Assembly: GCA_023374045.1 (NCBI GenBank) | Contig: CM041778.1 | Span: forward strand, 403,122,438-403,186,437 | From: Limonium bicolor | Taxonomy: Eukaryota > Streptophyta > Magnoliopsida > Caryophyllales > Plumbaginaceae | Direction: 5' to 3' | Length of the DNA stretch: 64,000 nucleotides | In this document: piece by piece, positions 12,513 to 23,383 of the stretch | Position numbering within the stretch: position 1 is the stretch's first letter | Layout of the letters: each line of letters opens with the position of its first letter | Notes under the pieces: generated by a model | The model's database searches: none | What the model was told of the DNA's origin: nothing | The model's input: the letters and a program-made list of their open reading frames with translations, nothing else | Program-made: the position numbers and the translations under genes

Positions 12513-14390
12513 AATTGTAGCAGTTCTAATCTACTTGCGCAAACAATCAACAGTACTCTGAAGAATATTAAAGATAACTTACTATCAATAACCGTACCCT
12601 AAGCAAAACTTAAATGAATTCTTCTCTTATCTCCAAATCTCAATTATCTTATAAGCCCTCGCTTAAATGTTATGTATAACCTTTGACTTATTTTAGAAGG
12701 TTGTATAGCCCAAGGTTGTAGGATCAAGGAATGTATTTTATTAACACCTGCTAACTGTCCACTCCTATCCACTTAATTCATATTTAACCACAATCCTCAC
12801 ATTCAAGACTTTTGAGACCTTTATAACATAAATGTGTTTTTTAGTATATAATTAAATCTAAGAATTTCAATAATAATCTTAAGCTCAATACCTTTATTCT
12901 TAATTAGAATAAACATTGTGTTATGACCAATGATGGGTTTATCTTAGAATACTATACTATTATCTCACAATATAAAGATATATATTTAAACAATTTCTAC
13001 TAGACAACCCATTATGATTAAGTCTTTCCCTTAACTTAATTAAGACCTACATCTTGTATATTGAAATTGTAGTGTGTAGACGCATTTTAGTATAACTTAT
13101 TTGAGCTACTAAACTCAATTATCTTATCTTTAGTTCAGAATGGCCTTTAATTACAACCATCTATTAATCTTGTCATAAGTTTAAATTACTTTTCATCTTG
13201 AAATAACCATATTATAGTTAACTCAAACTTATCGAACTCTCACATTTAGTATCCACAAGGTTTATTATTTACTTAACCATATCTTTATAATAAGGTGTTT
13301 TAAGATAACCTTTTATGTATCCTTACTTACATTTAATTCCCTAACTGTTTTACTTTTACACACATTCTCTCTATAGACTATGTATAATCCTTTTATATTA
13401 AACTTCGTTAAACTCAAGTCTTAAATGCATTTTATATTGTTTACAAAACCTAAAGTTTCAAAAGCATAACTTAATAAATTAATTTCCTTTATTGTATTTA
13501 GGATGGACATTATATCTTAGCATGAGGTAGAATTTATCAAAAAATTATAGTCCGGTTCATAAGTGAAATTGTCAATTACTTAATAAGATAATATATTATG
13601 AACAATCTCCATACCTTATATTCAAATGACACATTAATATTTCCAGTGTCAAAAGGTAAATCAACATAATCTCTTATGTAACCTAGTTTCATCTAATTAA
13701 AGGTTTAAAGATTTTAAGTATCTAATTTCTATTTACAAACCTCCTTATAAATTCTAACTACTAAATACATTACTTAACTATAAACCACATCCTGAATATT
13801 GGTGTTAAATGTATTTATATGGCTTAACTAGTTGTAAGAAACTTAAGGATTATATTTAGATTAAATTCCTAATCATAGTTTAATGTAGTTTTATCAATAA
13901 TCCCTTTTAATGATTTTATCTTAAAATATTAAGTTATTACTCAATACTATAAATATTAAGAAATAATTAAATCTAGACTATTTATCCTCTTCACATTTAG
14001 ATGTACAAGTAACTCATTTATTTTACTATTGTTTATATAATAAGAACATTTAAATGTAAAAGTATTTCATTCATTTTATTATTAATTATATATAAATCTA
14101 TTTGTGTAACCCTTTATGTAGACCAATTACAAATATTCCTAAATTTCAACTTATTAATTCTTAACCAAATTATAGATTTACATTGTGGTTATTGACTAAA
14201 AATACATGTGTTTAAATACGGTTTATAAATCTTAGAAACTCAAGATAACTAAAAACTCAACTATAACCATAAATTAATACCACCTCATATAATATTCTTT
14301 TATTAGTATCATGTAGAGGTTTAGTTTAACTCATTAATTCCTTCATATTATATTTTCTATAAGGTATTTTATTCCTTTTATTTATTTATC

Positions 14391-14391
<1 letters not shown>

Positions 14392-14445
<54 letters not shown>

Positions 14446-14549
14446 ATATATATTATATATAATCCTTCCTATTACATTTCTCACAAGGAATGTTATTTCC
14501 TTTATCTATTTTTATTGTATTTATATACTATAATATTATATTATATAAT

Positions 14550-14583
<34 letters not shown>

Positions 14584-14592
14584 ATATATATC
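14392..14592. repeat. TA-rich microsatellite cluster
   Basis: Two long TA runs (about 14392-14462 and 14548-14592) separated by AT-rich sequence, in the non-coding middle of solo LTR 2. Confidence 0.9.
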
Positions 14593-16959
14593 CACATATA
14601 TCAAGACTTATCCAGAACATTCTTTAAGAAATTCTATTGTATTTAATTAATTTAATATCTTTTAGACTATCCACAACTGATTTATGGTTTATAAAATAGA
14701 GTATTTCCCCTAGTTTTAGTTAAACATATTAGCTTCCATATATATATAAATAAAATGTAGTTTAGTTAAATTCCTTGATTTAATATAAGTTTCTATTTAT
14801 TTCTCTCATATAAATATATATATAAATATATGTAACAATTTTACCTCACTTAAAGTTAATACCCAAAATATTTATAACATACTGTATTAAATGTTAATTG
14901 GTCTTATTATATTTTCCCCAACCTATAAAATTCATTAATCAACTATACTTTAATTTTTTATTACATTAAAAACCATATATTATAGGTTTTCTTATGGAAA
15001 ACTCACAAACACAATTTTTAAAACCTTTTACCGTTGCCCAAAATTCCCAAACTTAATATACAGTAACTATAACATTTTAGACATATTATAAAATTTTTAT
15101 TTCATAAAAATATCTTTTAGTTTAGCCAAATAATTCCAGAAAACCCGTAACTTGTAAAACTCATAACTTATGTTTAAAAACTCCAAAACCATAATAATTT
15201 ACAATCAAAACAACTACATAAAATAAGGAATCTATGGTTAAAATTTAAAGTCAAAATACATTCGGGAAGATATTTAAATTAACCCAACAAGTTAAGACCA
15301 TTTACTGGAATTTATTAAAACCCTTTTAAACAAAATTCTGGAATGTTTTAATCTCGGCCGTCCAATCTCTTAAATCGAGATCGGACGGCTCCTGTACGTC
15401 GAGTTCATCAGCGAGCTCACTCACTTCTACCCCCGAGTACTAAATCGTTAATTTCTCCTAATCCACAGAACGAAATTGAGTGATTTTTGTTTCAATGGAT
15501 TCGTAATCAAATTTCGGTTCTATTGGTACCGATTTCCCCAATTTAATACAGTATACACCAAGATTCGAAACTGATTCGAGAGTTAGGTTTTTATTTCGGT
15601 ACCGAGTCGATTTCGAATACAAATCGTACCAATTCTCCTAATCTAACACGTAATTGATGAAATTGAGACATGGGTTAGGTCGACAATGAAGTATAGATTA
15701 GCAACAACGGAAGAATTTGAGGAAACACTCACCGGAATTGCAATATCGGAGGAGAATTCGAGAACGGGTTCTGGAAAAACTCGAACTTCCGATCAGTTCG
15801 TGAAGCCAACTTCGAGGATCTATAAGTTATTGTACAGATCGATTTAGGCTTTGTTAATTGGCTCAATAGAAAGATGAAACTTAGCTCTACACATTGATAA
15901 CTAGAACTAATCCTAACTCGCACCATACAAAAAGATTTTGAAGTTACAAACACGAGTTTTACCTTCCTGTTTCGGTGTTATTTTATGTGCTGTTGAAACC
16001 ACCGCAACTTTAGACCTCTATATCTCCCAACTGGGTTGCGATTCAACTTGGGCATAAACACGAAAATTGTAGAGGGATTAGAGATCTTTACAACGAGCTA
16101 AAGAAATCGAATTTTGGTTGATTAACGAAGAAGTTATGATCGACGCAAGTTACCTGAAAACGAAGGAAATTCCGGAATTCTGGAAACAGCCTAGCAAGGT
16201 GGCTACTTTGGCTCGATTTCCCGGTTGACTCAGAAGGATCTAGGGTTTGTATGAGTAATGGTTGGAAAGAGTAATTGTAGGAGAAGAGAGTGGTGAAGAC
16301 GGCATGGAAAAATATTGAGAGATGTGAAAGTTATAGCCGTCTAAAGTTAGGGCTAGGTAGGAAGTGAAATCGGTTACGAAAATCAGGGAAGGAAATCGGC
16401 TAAGTGTGGGCGACCCATTACAGAGTGACACGTGGCACTTCTTAAAATTTTGATTCAAAACTTCAATCTAGCATAACTTTGGCTAGGATGATCCGTTTTT
16501 GACGTTCTTTTTATCGATCTTCATGGTTTTTCATAACCTATTTATTGGTATAGGTTTCATGGCCTGGTTTGACCATTCTCAAAAAGTCAACTCTAGCAAG
16601 GCTTAATAAGCTTTAAGGTTTCTAGAATTTTATATTGACTTTTATGTTTCAAAACAATGTTCCAACACTTCCTAAAATCTTTATAATATATTTGGAGTGT
16701 TTAGAAATTTCCCCAAGATTTATTGACTTATAAATCTTATTATTAAATTCATAATACTATACAATAATATATAATAATTAGGAGAAAACCCCTAAATAAA
16801 TTTCACAACCCCTTATATTAATTTAATATTCATAATTCCATATAATAATTTAATATTCATAATTCCATATAATAATTTAATACTTAATAGTATTATTAAA
16901 GGTTTAATAAAAGAAATCCCCTAAATTAATTTAAATTAATTTAGGGGTATTTCATAGAG

Positions 16960-17452
16960 AGCTGGCGGAGGAAGATAAGTTCTTGTTGGTCGCGAACGCG
17001 GAGAGCATACCGCAGGGATTTCTCTTTGGAGATAAGTGTAGAGTTCCAGGGGTCCCTATCAAGGCTCAGCTGGGTGTCACTGAGCTCCATTCTAATAGAT
17101 TGAGCCTTTAGAAAGAGGGAGCTGAACTCCGTCCTGTGGAGGGCAGAGAGCTTACCTTTGAGAAGGCGAAGCTTCTTGACAATAGCAAAGAGTCTGCTTC
17201 CCTTGATGGGGACTTTCCAAACATCACTGACAATGGGGAGGAAAGAGGGGTCCTTAGCCCAGAGGTTTAGGAATTTGAAGTGCTTTTTATGGGGGGCGGC
17301 GCGGGGGAAGGAGATGATTATAGGGCTATGGTCAGAGATGAGCGGGGGGAGAAGGTGTAGTAGCTCAGAGGGAAGGTCGCTACCTAGGCTTCATTCACTA
17401 GCGCTCGGTCAATTTTACCAATCACACGATCACGACCATACTGGTTATTCCA
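16960..17452 (-). pseudogene. LINE ORF2 segment between endonuclease and RT
   Basis: Minus-strand translation gives typical linker text of plant L1 ORF2, for example LWAKDPSFLPIVSDVW near 17270 and IRMELSDTQLSLDRDPW near 17080-17040. It continues into the RT frame across the solo LTR 2 insertion. An in-frame stop separates it from the endonuclease at about 17450, where the expected Trp codon after GRFFT is a stop codon. Confidence 0.7.
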
Positions 17453-18007
17453 CTAGGTGAAGAAGCGCCCGTAATAACGGAGGTCATTAAGCTCCGCCCT
17501 AGCGACACAGTCCGCAAACTCTTCATAATCCCTAGGCGGCGTGGGACGGCAGCTTTCCCTATCACTGGCAAATAGTATATTATTGAAATCACCAGCCACC
17601 ATCCATGGCCCAGGGGTGGAGTTGCTAAGATGGACAATTTCGGTCCAGAGGAGGGATTGGAGAGCAGGGTTGTTATGAGCATAAGCAACGGAGAGGGTGA
17701 AGGGGATGGCACCATGGGGCGAGGCTAAGCAAGTTAACATTTGGGCTGACGCGAGAATGGGTGAGAGGCTAATACGGGTGGGGTCATAGAGAATCCAAAT
17801 TCTCCCATTGGGATGGGCAGAATAATTATGGAGGATGCTCCAGGAGGGGAAGTGGCGAGACGCGAAAAATAAAGTAGAGTTAAGGGAGGACACAATGGGT
17901 TTCAAGCGGGCAATGACACAGAGATTCTGGGTCCTAACGAACAGCTTAATCTCTCTAAGTTTTAAGGGGTCATTGCAGCCCCTGATGTTCCAAACAACGA
18001 TCTTCAT
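17453..18007 (-). pseudogene. LINE ORF2 endonuclease domain
   Basis: The frame opens with MKIVVWNIRG, the classic start of the apurinic-type endonuclease at the N-terminus of plant L1 ORF2, and later has PWMVAGDFNNIL with the catalytic Asp/Asn pair. This domain nicks target DNA to prime reverse transcription. Where the family usually has a catalytic glutamate (an LLE-like motif), this copy reads ARLKPIV, so that residue appears lost. The frame then ends early at a stop following YYGRFFT. The copy is inactive. Confidence 0.85.
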
Positions 18008-18436
18008 AGGGGGAGGGAGGGGGAGGAGGAGGAGACAACTACATCAGGGTCAAGCTCAAAAGCGGCAAAGGAGTTTGCAAGCTGGATGGGGGTCCTCCAC
18101 GGAGAGGAGAGAGTGCTTGGGCTTGGGGGGGACGAGCTGCCAGGAGTCAGACTGGAGGGGCTCAAGAACGAGACGAAGCGAGGGGGACATAGGGGAGAGG
18201 GAGTGCAAGGAAGAAGATCTGCTGATGGAAGGTTTAGGCGCCAAGGGGGAGGAAGGGGCTGAATAGAGGTTCCTAGGGTCAGTGGATTGAGGGCCAGTCT
18301 TAACGGGGTGCCAGACCGGAGGAAGGACTGCTGCCGGCGGGACAATAGGAGTGAGGGGGGATGGGCAGGGGTAGAGAGCAGAGGTTGGGGTTGGAGGAAG
18401 GAAGGGGAGCTTTCCGCACTCTAGGAGGGCGAGGCA
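18004..18436 (-). pseudogene. LINE ORF1 C-terminal proline/serine-rich tail
   Basis: Minus-strand frames here are rich in Pro, Ser and Leu with no catalytic motif, as in the tail of plant L1 ORF1. They would continue from the zinc-knuckle part at 20678 once the hAT insertion is removed. ORF2 starts immediately downstream at 18007. Frame continuity cannot be settled by eye. Confidence 0.5.
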
Positions 18437-18638
18437 GCTTGGGGTAGGGGCGAAGCCAGGAATTAATTGTTAGGGGGGCCAACAATATATTAATAAATAT
18501 TATTTTTAGCTATATATATTAATGGTATGTAACAAAATGTTCAGTTATTTAAATATGTATTTTGATTTATATATATGTAAACTATGTAAATTCTCTAAGA
18601 TATTCAGTATCATATAGAAGGAATAGTATATCAAGAAA

Positions 18639-19306
18639 TTAAAAATCATTATTATATAATACAAGGGCGGAGTCAGGATTTGAAACATATGGGGTCACTA
18701 TTACTATTGAAAGAATAATCTTGTATTTATATAAATATAATTCAAATTTAAAGATAATATCATCCTCTAGTACAATTTGTACTCTACAAGGATTCATTAC
18801 CTGAAAATATTTTATAATAGTTTCATCACTAATGGTATCAAAAATATCTTTCTCTACATAAGTAACTAAACAATCATTAAGTAAGTCATCTTCCATCTTG
18901 TTGCGCAGATCGGTCTTCACATATTTCATTGCAGAGAATGTCCGTTCAATTGTTGATGTAGCAACTGGTAGAATCAAAGCAAGCTTAATTAGCAAGAAGA
19001 CTCGAGAAAAGTTCAAATGTTGCTTTGTTTCAACCATCTTTCTTCCAAGATCACTAAATCCCTTCAAGTTAGAAAATCTTACATCCTCGCGCATATTGGC
19101 AATGAAATTATCAAGCTGATTACTTAGCTCTTGGATCTTGTTTTCACCATCAAAATCATCTGGATACACAACAACTTGGTCTTGTCAAAACTAGAAAATG
19201 ATTTAACTGGATTTAAGCAACTCATGCCAACTAACATTCTGTGTTTACCTCTGTGAAACGACTATTAAACTCTTGAATCTGCATATCAACACTTGTATAT
19301 AAAACA
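18639..19306 (-). pseudogene. hAT transposase C-terminal fragment (dimerisation region)
   Basis: The frame at 18639-19169 reads LILPVATSTIERTFSAMKYV followed by KTDLRNKMED, the conserved hAT C-terminal dimerisation block of the DUF4371/TTF-type transposases. Upstream, beyond a break near 19170-19250, the same strand reads FYTSVDMQIQEFNSRFTE, another motif of this family. The N-terminal zinc finger and catalytic DDE parts are missing. The open frame runs past the element's end at 18662 into the host repeat. The remnant cannot catalyse transposition. Confidence 0.85.
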
Positions 19307-19829
19307 CTCACATGAAAGTAATGCATATTTGAAAGTGTTACCGTTGTTGCGGAAGCGCAATTAATATCTTCTCACAATGCGAGCTTCTGAAAACTCAAAG
19401 AAACTTATGAGGATCTGTAAGTATTTATAGGAGATGAATAACAAAAAAAGAAAGATTAAAAAAGAAGGAAAATATATTGAAAAACAAAATGGTAGATTGG
19501 TGAGAAGGGAAGGGGAAATGAAAAAAAAACGGTTACAAAGTAAAAAGCAATTCACTAATCCACACTAGAAAGTAGAAACAAACCCCACGCGAACAGAGAC
19601 GCACATTAATAGGGGAGATGGAAAATCAGGGAAAAAAAGATACAAGTAAGATTTGAACCAAGGCACTCCCACCCACTACTTCCATCTCTTACCAATAGAC
19701 TATTACAAACTTTATAACATATGGGGTCACTTATATTATATATACATAACAAGTAAATAAGAATCTCTAAATTTTTCGAAAAATGTGGGGTCGCGTGACC
19801 CCACGTGCACCCCCTCAAATCCGCCCCTG
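18662..19829 (-). mobile_element. hAT element nested in the outer hAT, with transposase remnant
   Basis: The TIRs are CAAGGGCGGA on the left and the complement of CAGGGGCGGA on the right, followed by GGGGTCAC-type subterminal sequence on both sides. The perfect 8-bp TSD ATATAATA lies at 18654-18661 and 19830-19837. It contains the C-terminal part of a hAT transposase on the minus strand. At 1.17 kb it is an internally deleted derivative. Confidence 0.9.
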
Positions 19830-20677
19830 ATATAATATAAATGTCAAACAAGAACAACGAAGTATACCATGGAATGATGGTACCAAAAACTTAGCAAGTC
19901 TTCAAAACATATACATTAATCTAAGAAAAATAATTCATCCTGTTTTAAATATAGATTTTTTTTTTTAGCTATAGACAATTTCGCTCTTACTTTTTGCATT
20001 GTAAATTGAAATATATTAAAAAGTAGAATGTGATAGAAAAGGCAAGGGGTGGAGATGAGAATTATATAATTTAAACATGTTGAAACATCTATCATTTTGA
20101 AAATAATGAAAAGACCTATCTATTGAGAATATAAAGAGAGTAATAAACACCCTAAGTAGCATATACTTAGAGTGGCTCTCTAATTGATAAGAAATTCAAT
20201 ATTTTTTTCAAATTAGTAAACAAGCATTTATGGTAATTATCAAATTATTAAGGAGTCAAGTGGAAACATTGAAAATAAGATACTACACACATGGCCTAAT
20301 TTTGTATAAGTTACTAATATACTGTAAAAAATTGTATTTAAAAAAAATAGAAATATAATCATCAAGGAGATAGCCCAAAAAGAATTTGATAAATGAAATC
20401 AACCATTGATATGAAAGTCCTTAAATAAACTACTTGTAAGGTAATTAGAAGAAACAAAAAATTAAGGATTTACACTTAATATTGGCAGTGATTAGATTAG
20501 AAATAACATAAAAATGACGGCCTAATGTATTTATTTTGCATGATAATTGTATTTTATTATCTAAAATGTCACTATTTATTGTCATCCACATGAGTAATCT
20601 ACATATACACTTTCAAAATTTTCTCAAAAGATTGGGGGGTCCAAGCCCCCCTAATGACATGAGTGGCTCCGCCACTG

Positions 20678-21250
20678 GCTTGGGGGCTGGGGGGCTTGAG
20701 AGGAGGGACAACGGTGAGAGGGGTGGCCAAGAAGCTTGCAGGAAGAGCAAGTTACTGGTTCCCACTCGTAAGTCACAGGCTGGGAAAGGACACCCATGGG
20801 AGTACGGATATTCACTTCTCTCACCAATTCTTGATTGAAATCCACCTCCACTAGGACTCTGGCAAAGGAAATGCGGGATTTGTCGGCTGTGGGCTGGTCA
20901 GTGTGAAGGGGTGCGCCAAGTTTAGAGCAAATTTTACTAAGGCTCGAGCGGGACCAGAGGCTAATAGGCAGTCTGGGGAGCTGAATCCACACGGGAATGC
21001 GGTTCAGATCCTTGGGATTAAAGGAGAAATCTGAGGACCACTTCTTAAGCACGAGGGGGGAGGAGTTTAGAAGCCAGGGGCCTTTGCTAAGGACAAGCTC
21101 GAGGTCCTCCTCCTTATCAAATTTGAACATATACCACCCCTCCACATGATGCAGGATTTGAGGGGATGGGACAAAGCTCCAGGCTCGTCTGACGAAATCC
21201 CGCACTAAATTAAACCCGTACTTTCTACCCCACAGGTGCCCCACTAGCAA
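20678..21250 (-). pseudogene. LINE ORF1 (DUF4283-like region plus CCHC zinc knuckle), 5'-truncated
   Basis: The minus-strand frame reads KFDKEEDLELVLSKGPWLL, then VWIQLPRLPISLWS, and ends in CSSCKLLGHPSHRC, a CX2CX4HX4C zinc knuckle. This order (DUF4283-like domain, DUF4283-associated linker, knuckle) is typical of ORF1 of plant L1 LINEs, an RNA-binding protein that coats LINE RNA. The N-terminus is missing because the LINE is truncated at 21245; the apparent Met at 21250 lies in the target duplication. The C-terminal tail is cut off by the hAT insertion at 20677. Confidence 0.85.
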
Positions 21251-21771
21251 TGGATGTTCACTAACTCATGGTGTGGCTTTTTAATTGACTAACTTTACCT
21301 TAATGTTATTTTCTTTGCCTTGTTCTCTTTTCTCTATAACTTGATTGTTTTGAAGTGCCTTGTTACTCCGTTTTGTTTTTAATAGTTTCATTCCAAGTTA
21401 CTATTTTGTTTTAAAAGGTTTATGTTTTAACTTCTGTTTATGAGAGTCGTACCAGTTCCAGTCCAGGGAACTAACTCACCCCTCCCGGGGTGGGCTGCTT
21501 GGTTTCATCTTGCAGGTACGAATTGTTTATACAGGTGGTCACGAAGAGTATGAGTGATTGGGATGAGAATTAGGAATTGTGGAGAGTTATTATATTTTAC
21601 TCTCATTATGTCTATGTTGTGTTTTCTCGAGTTCAGACCGTAGCGTGTGTAATTTTATAAGTTGTAATTGGTGAGGTTTGGTGTCGGGTGTTTGGAACCC
21701 GATGATCTGTAAACGCTAGTAGTGTTTTATTTTTCCACTGTATTTATATTAAATAGGGGTGTTACACTAAC

Positions 21772-22990
21772 TAACTAAAATAACAAGCCGTAAACCATGC
21801 CCAAGTCAATTCAAGTTAATCGTATTAATAACAATTCCTATTGGAGACATATTAACCTATAGGCAAATCATGCTTCTAGTCGTTAATCTGGTTTGATTTC
21901 CTACATCTAGAACTCTATCTGCCCCGCATTTTGATTAGAGCACTACCAAATTCACTTAGACAATTGGTCAGGAATCAAACTATCACCTTAATCAAACTAG
22001 TTGAAATTTTACATTATAACAATTCTAAGAAATACGCTCGCTTCCCAACCTAGGAAGCTAAAACAGTTACTCACTCATGGTTTCAGAAACGTTAGCAACA
22101 AATTAAGAAGACATTAAACTATTAAGAGTAAGGAAGAGAGAAACTCCAGTTAGATGTTCTACTTCGGGTCTCCACTTTGTCTCATGTCATTGTTCCTTGT
22201 TGATCTCGTTTCTGTCCTCAACCTAGTGTCGATGGTTGCTGCTCTCCACGCCTTTCCTCTTCGATTCGGTGGTGATGGTGAAGGGCGATGATGATGATGG
22301 TGGTGTATTGATGATGATGGCGATGCATGGATGGGGACTGGGTGATCGACGAATGAAGATGGTGGGCACGATGATCGGATGAAGATGGAGGCGGTGGTGA
22401 ATTGATGAGAGAACTCGATCAATGGAATAGTACTGACGGCTAGGTCTAATTCGGTCTGCCCCCCTCTGTATCGATGACATATTTTACATCTTATTTTTAT
22501 TTTATTTCCTGCAAAGCGGCGCTTTAGAGACTACTTCTTTAGTCTCATCCGAGTTTGCATCCGGCCATGCAAGGTCGGACATCACTATTCTTGACCACCT
22601 AACAGAGTCTGTGTGACAGTTCTTGGTGAGGCGTCCGGGCTTGTTCATCCGAACATATGTCCGGATGTCATCTTCCTATCATCAGTCCTGGTCACGCTTG
22701 TTCGGACGCTCATCCGGACGTTTTTATTTTATGAGCCCAACTCTCGGCTTATGTTCGGACAGTCTTCTTGCACTCCCGACCTCCGTCCGGCTCTACACAT
22801 CTGGATTTAAGTCCGAACACGAGTTTAACATTATCTAAATTCTCCATTCTTGCTCCGATTTGCTCCCCGTTTATGGTGTTGCATTCCCTAAGAGCTTAAC
22901 TTTGCATTTCCAGTGATTTTTCCTTAGTTTTACACATAACTACTCATCAGTTCTCAATAACCATAAATCATAGGAAAAAGCATAAGATAA
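21772..22990 (-). mobile_element. Probable reversed Ty3 (Athila-like) LTR fragment, right part
   Basis: Read on the minus strand it contains CATAAACGGGGAGCAAATCG near 22860, close to the phrase in the Athila-type LTR at about 61380 (GCAAACGGGGAGCAATTTCG). In both cases a GC-rich hairpin array follows. The segment 22130-22480 is rich in GATGATG words and yields His/Pro/Ser-rich frames with no domain. No terminal TG/CA or TSD was resolved. Confidence 0.4.
22540..22830. repeat. Hairpin-forming TCCGGAC array
   Basis: Several inverted pairs built on GTCCGGA / TCCGGAC and GTTCGGAC occur within 290 bp, for example TTCATCCGAACATATGTCCG near 22645. The layout resembles the hairpin arrays in the LTRs at 42475-42810, 48213-48551 and 61455-61632 although the sequences differ. 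Confidence 0.6.
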
Positions 22991-23378
22991 GTGTGCAATA
23001 TAACGCAAATCATTATGAATATGAAATTAAATAGCCCTTTGAAGTATACATTTCACGCTTATTAGAGGGCCAAACTAAGAAACAGAGTTTAGTAGCTTAT
23101 AAATGATGCTTCATTTCATTACATTTCATAAGCACGATGTCGTTTAACTATGTGGCATATTCTACCTGCTATGTGTGTTAATTTGAGGGGTGAAAGAGAT
23201 GTAACCTAGTCGGTTATTTAGGATGCACCTGTATTGAGTCTCACACCCTTCAAGATGATATGAAAAAAAAAGTAGAGTGGGGGATGGTGTGTGTTTAGTC
23301 ACTCAACCTTGTAGCCAAGGTGAAGCTCTTTGAATTTCTTCTTGAGTTCTTCTTCACATGTTCCCTAAACTTAAGACA
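22991..23378. other. Unassigned non-coding segment
   Basis: No open frame or repeat boundary recognised. It is the left flank of solo LTR 3 and was contiguous with 29013 onwards before that insertion. Confidence 0.4.
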
Positions 23379-23383
23379 CACCA

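Larger units (their letters stand above)
11087..16954 (-). mobile_element. Solo LTR 2 of the TGAAATACCC family, inside the LINE
   Basis: On the minus strand the LTR starts TGAAATACCCC (plus-strand end at 16954) and ends GGGGTGTTACA (plus-strand TGTAACACCCC at 11087). The perfect 5-bp TSD TAGAG is at 11082-11086 and 16955-16959. Its length is 5868 bp, with no primer site, polypurine tract or coding domain. It interrupts LINE ORF2 between the endonuclease and the reverse transcriptase. Both end regions match solo LTR 1, so the same family inserted both before and after the LINE. The middle (about 12,550-15,000) is strongly AT-rich and unassigned. Confidence 0.88.
18445..20677. mobile_element. 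hAT element inserted in LINE ORF1
   Basis: The left end TAGGGGCGAAGCC and the right end (complement CAGTGGCGGAGCC) form imperfect TIRs. Both continue to a TTAGGGGGGC block. The perfect 8-bp TSD GCTTGGGG (18437-18444 and 20678-20685) is diagnostic of hAT-type insertion. The interior is AT-rich and contains a second hAT element (18662-19829). The flanking internal DNA has no recognisable transposase, so it is non-autonomous or decayed. Confidence 0.88.
8537..21245 (-). mobile_element. 5'-truncated L1-type LINE with three later insertions
   Basis: On the minus strand the order is ORF1 with a CCHC knuckle (20678-21250), endonuclease (17453-18007), reverse transcriptase (9592-11094) and a zf-RVT region (8894-9538). 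The 3' tail appears as eight T's at 8537-8544. A 14-bp target duplication, AGCAATGGATGTTC, flanks it at 8523-8536 and 21246-21259. The 5' end stops inside ORF1, a normal outcome of target-primed reverse transcription. The LINE's own DNA is about 4.6 kb; the remainder is solo LTR 2 and two nested hAT elements. It sits inside solo LTR 1. Confidence 0.9.
6563..21766 (+). mobile_element. Solo LTR 1 of the TGAAATACCC family, split by a LINE
   Basis: The LTR starts TGAAATACCCC at 6563 and ends GGGGTGTTACA at 21766, flanked by the perfect 5-bp TSD CTAAC (6558-6562 and 21767-21771). Its own DNA is 6563-8536 plus 21260-21766, about 2.48 kb; the rest is the inserted LINE and its passengers. No primer site, polypurine tract or coding region remains, so this is a solo LTR left by LTR-LTR recombination. 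Compared with the reverse-strand relative at 11087-16954 it lacks about 3 kb of the middle. Both share the start, the GACAGCGGGGGAC / CAGGGGATATACAG repeat zone and the 3' end. Confidence 0.85.

Noticed and set aside
22159..22480. His/Pro/Ser-rich minus-strand frames
   Set aside because: They come from GATGATGATGG-type low-complexity DNA in a probable LTR. No domain was seen.
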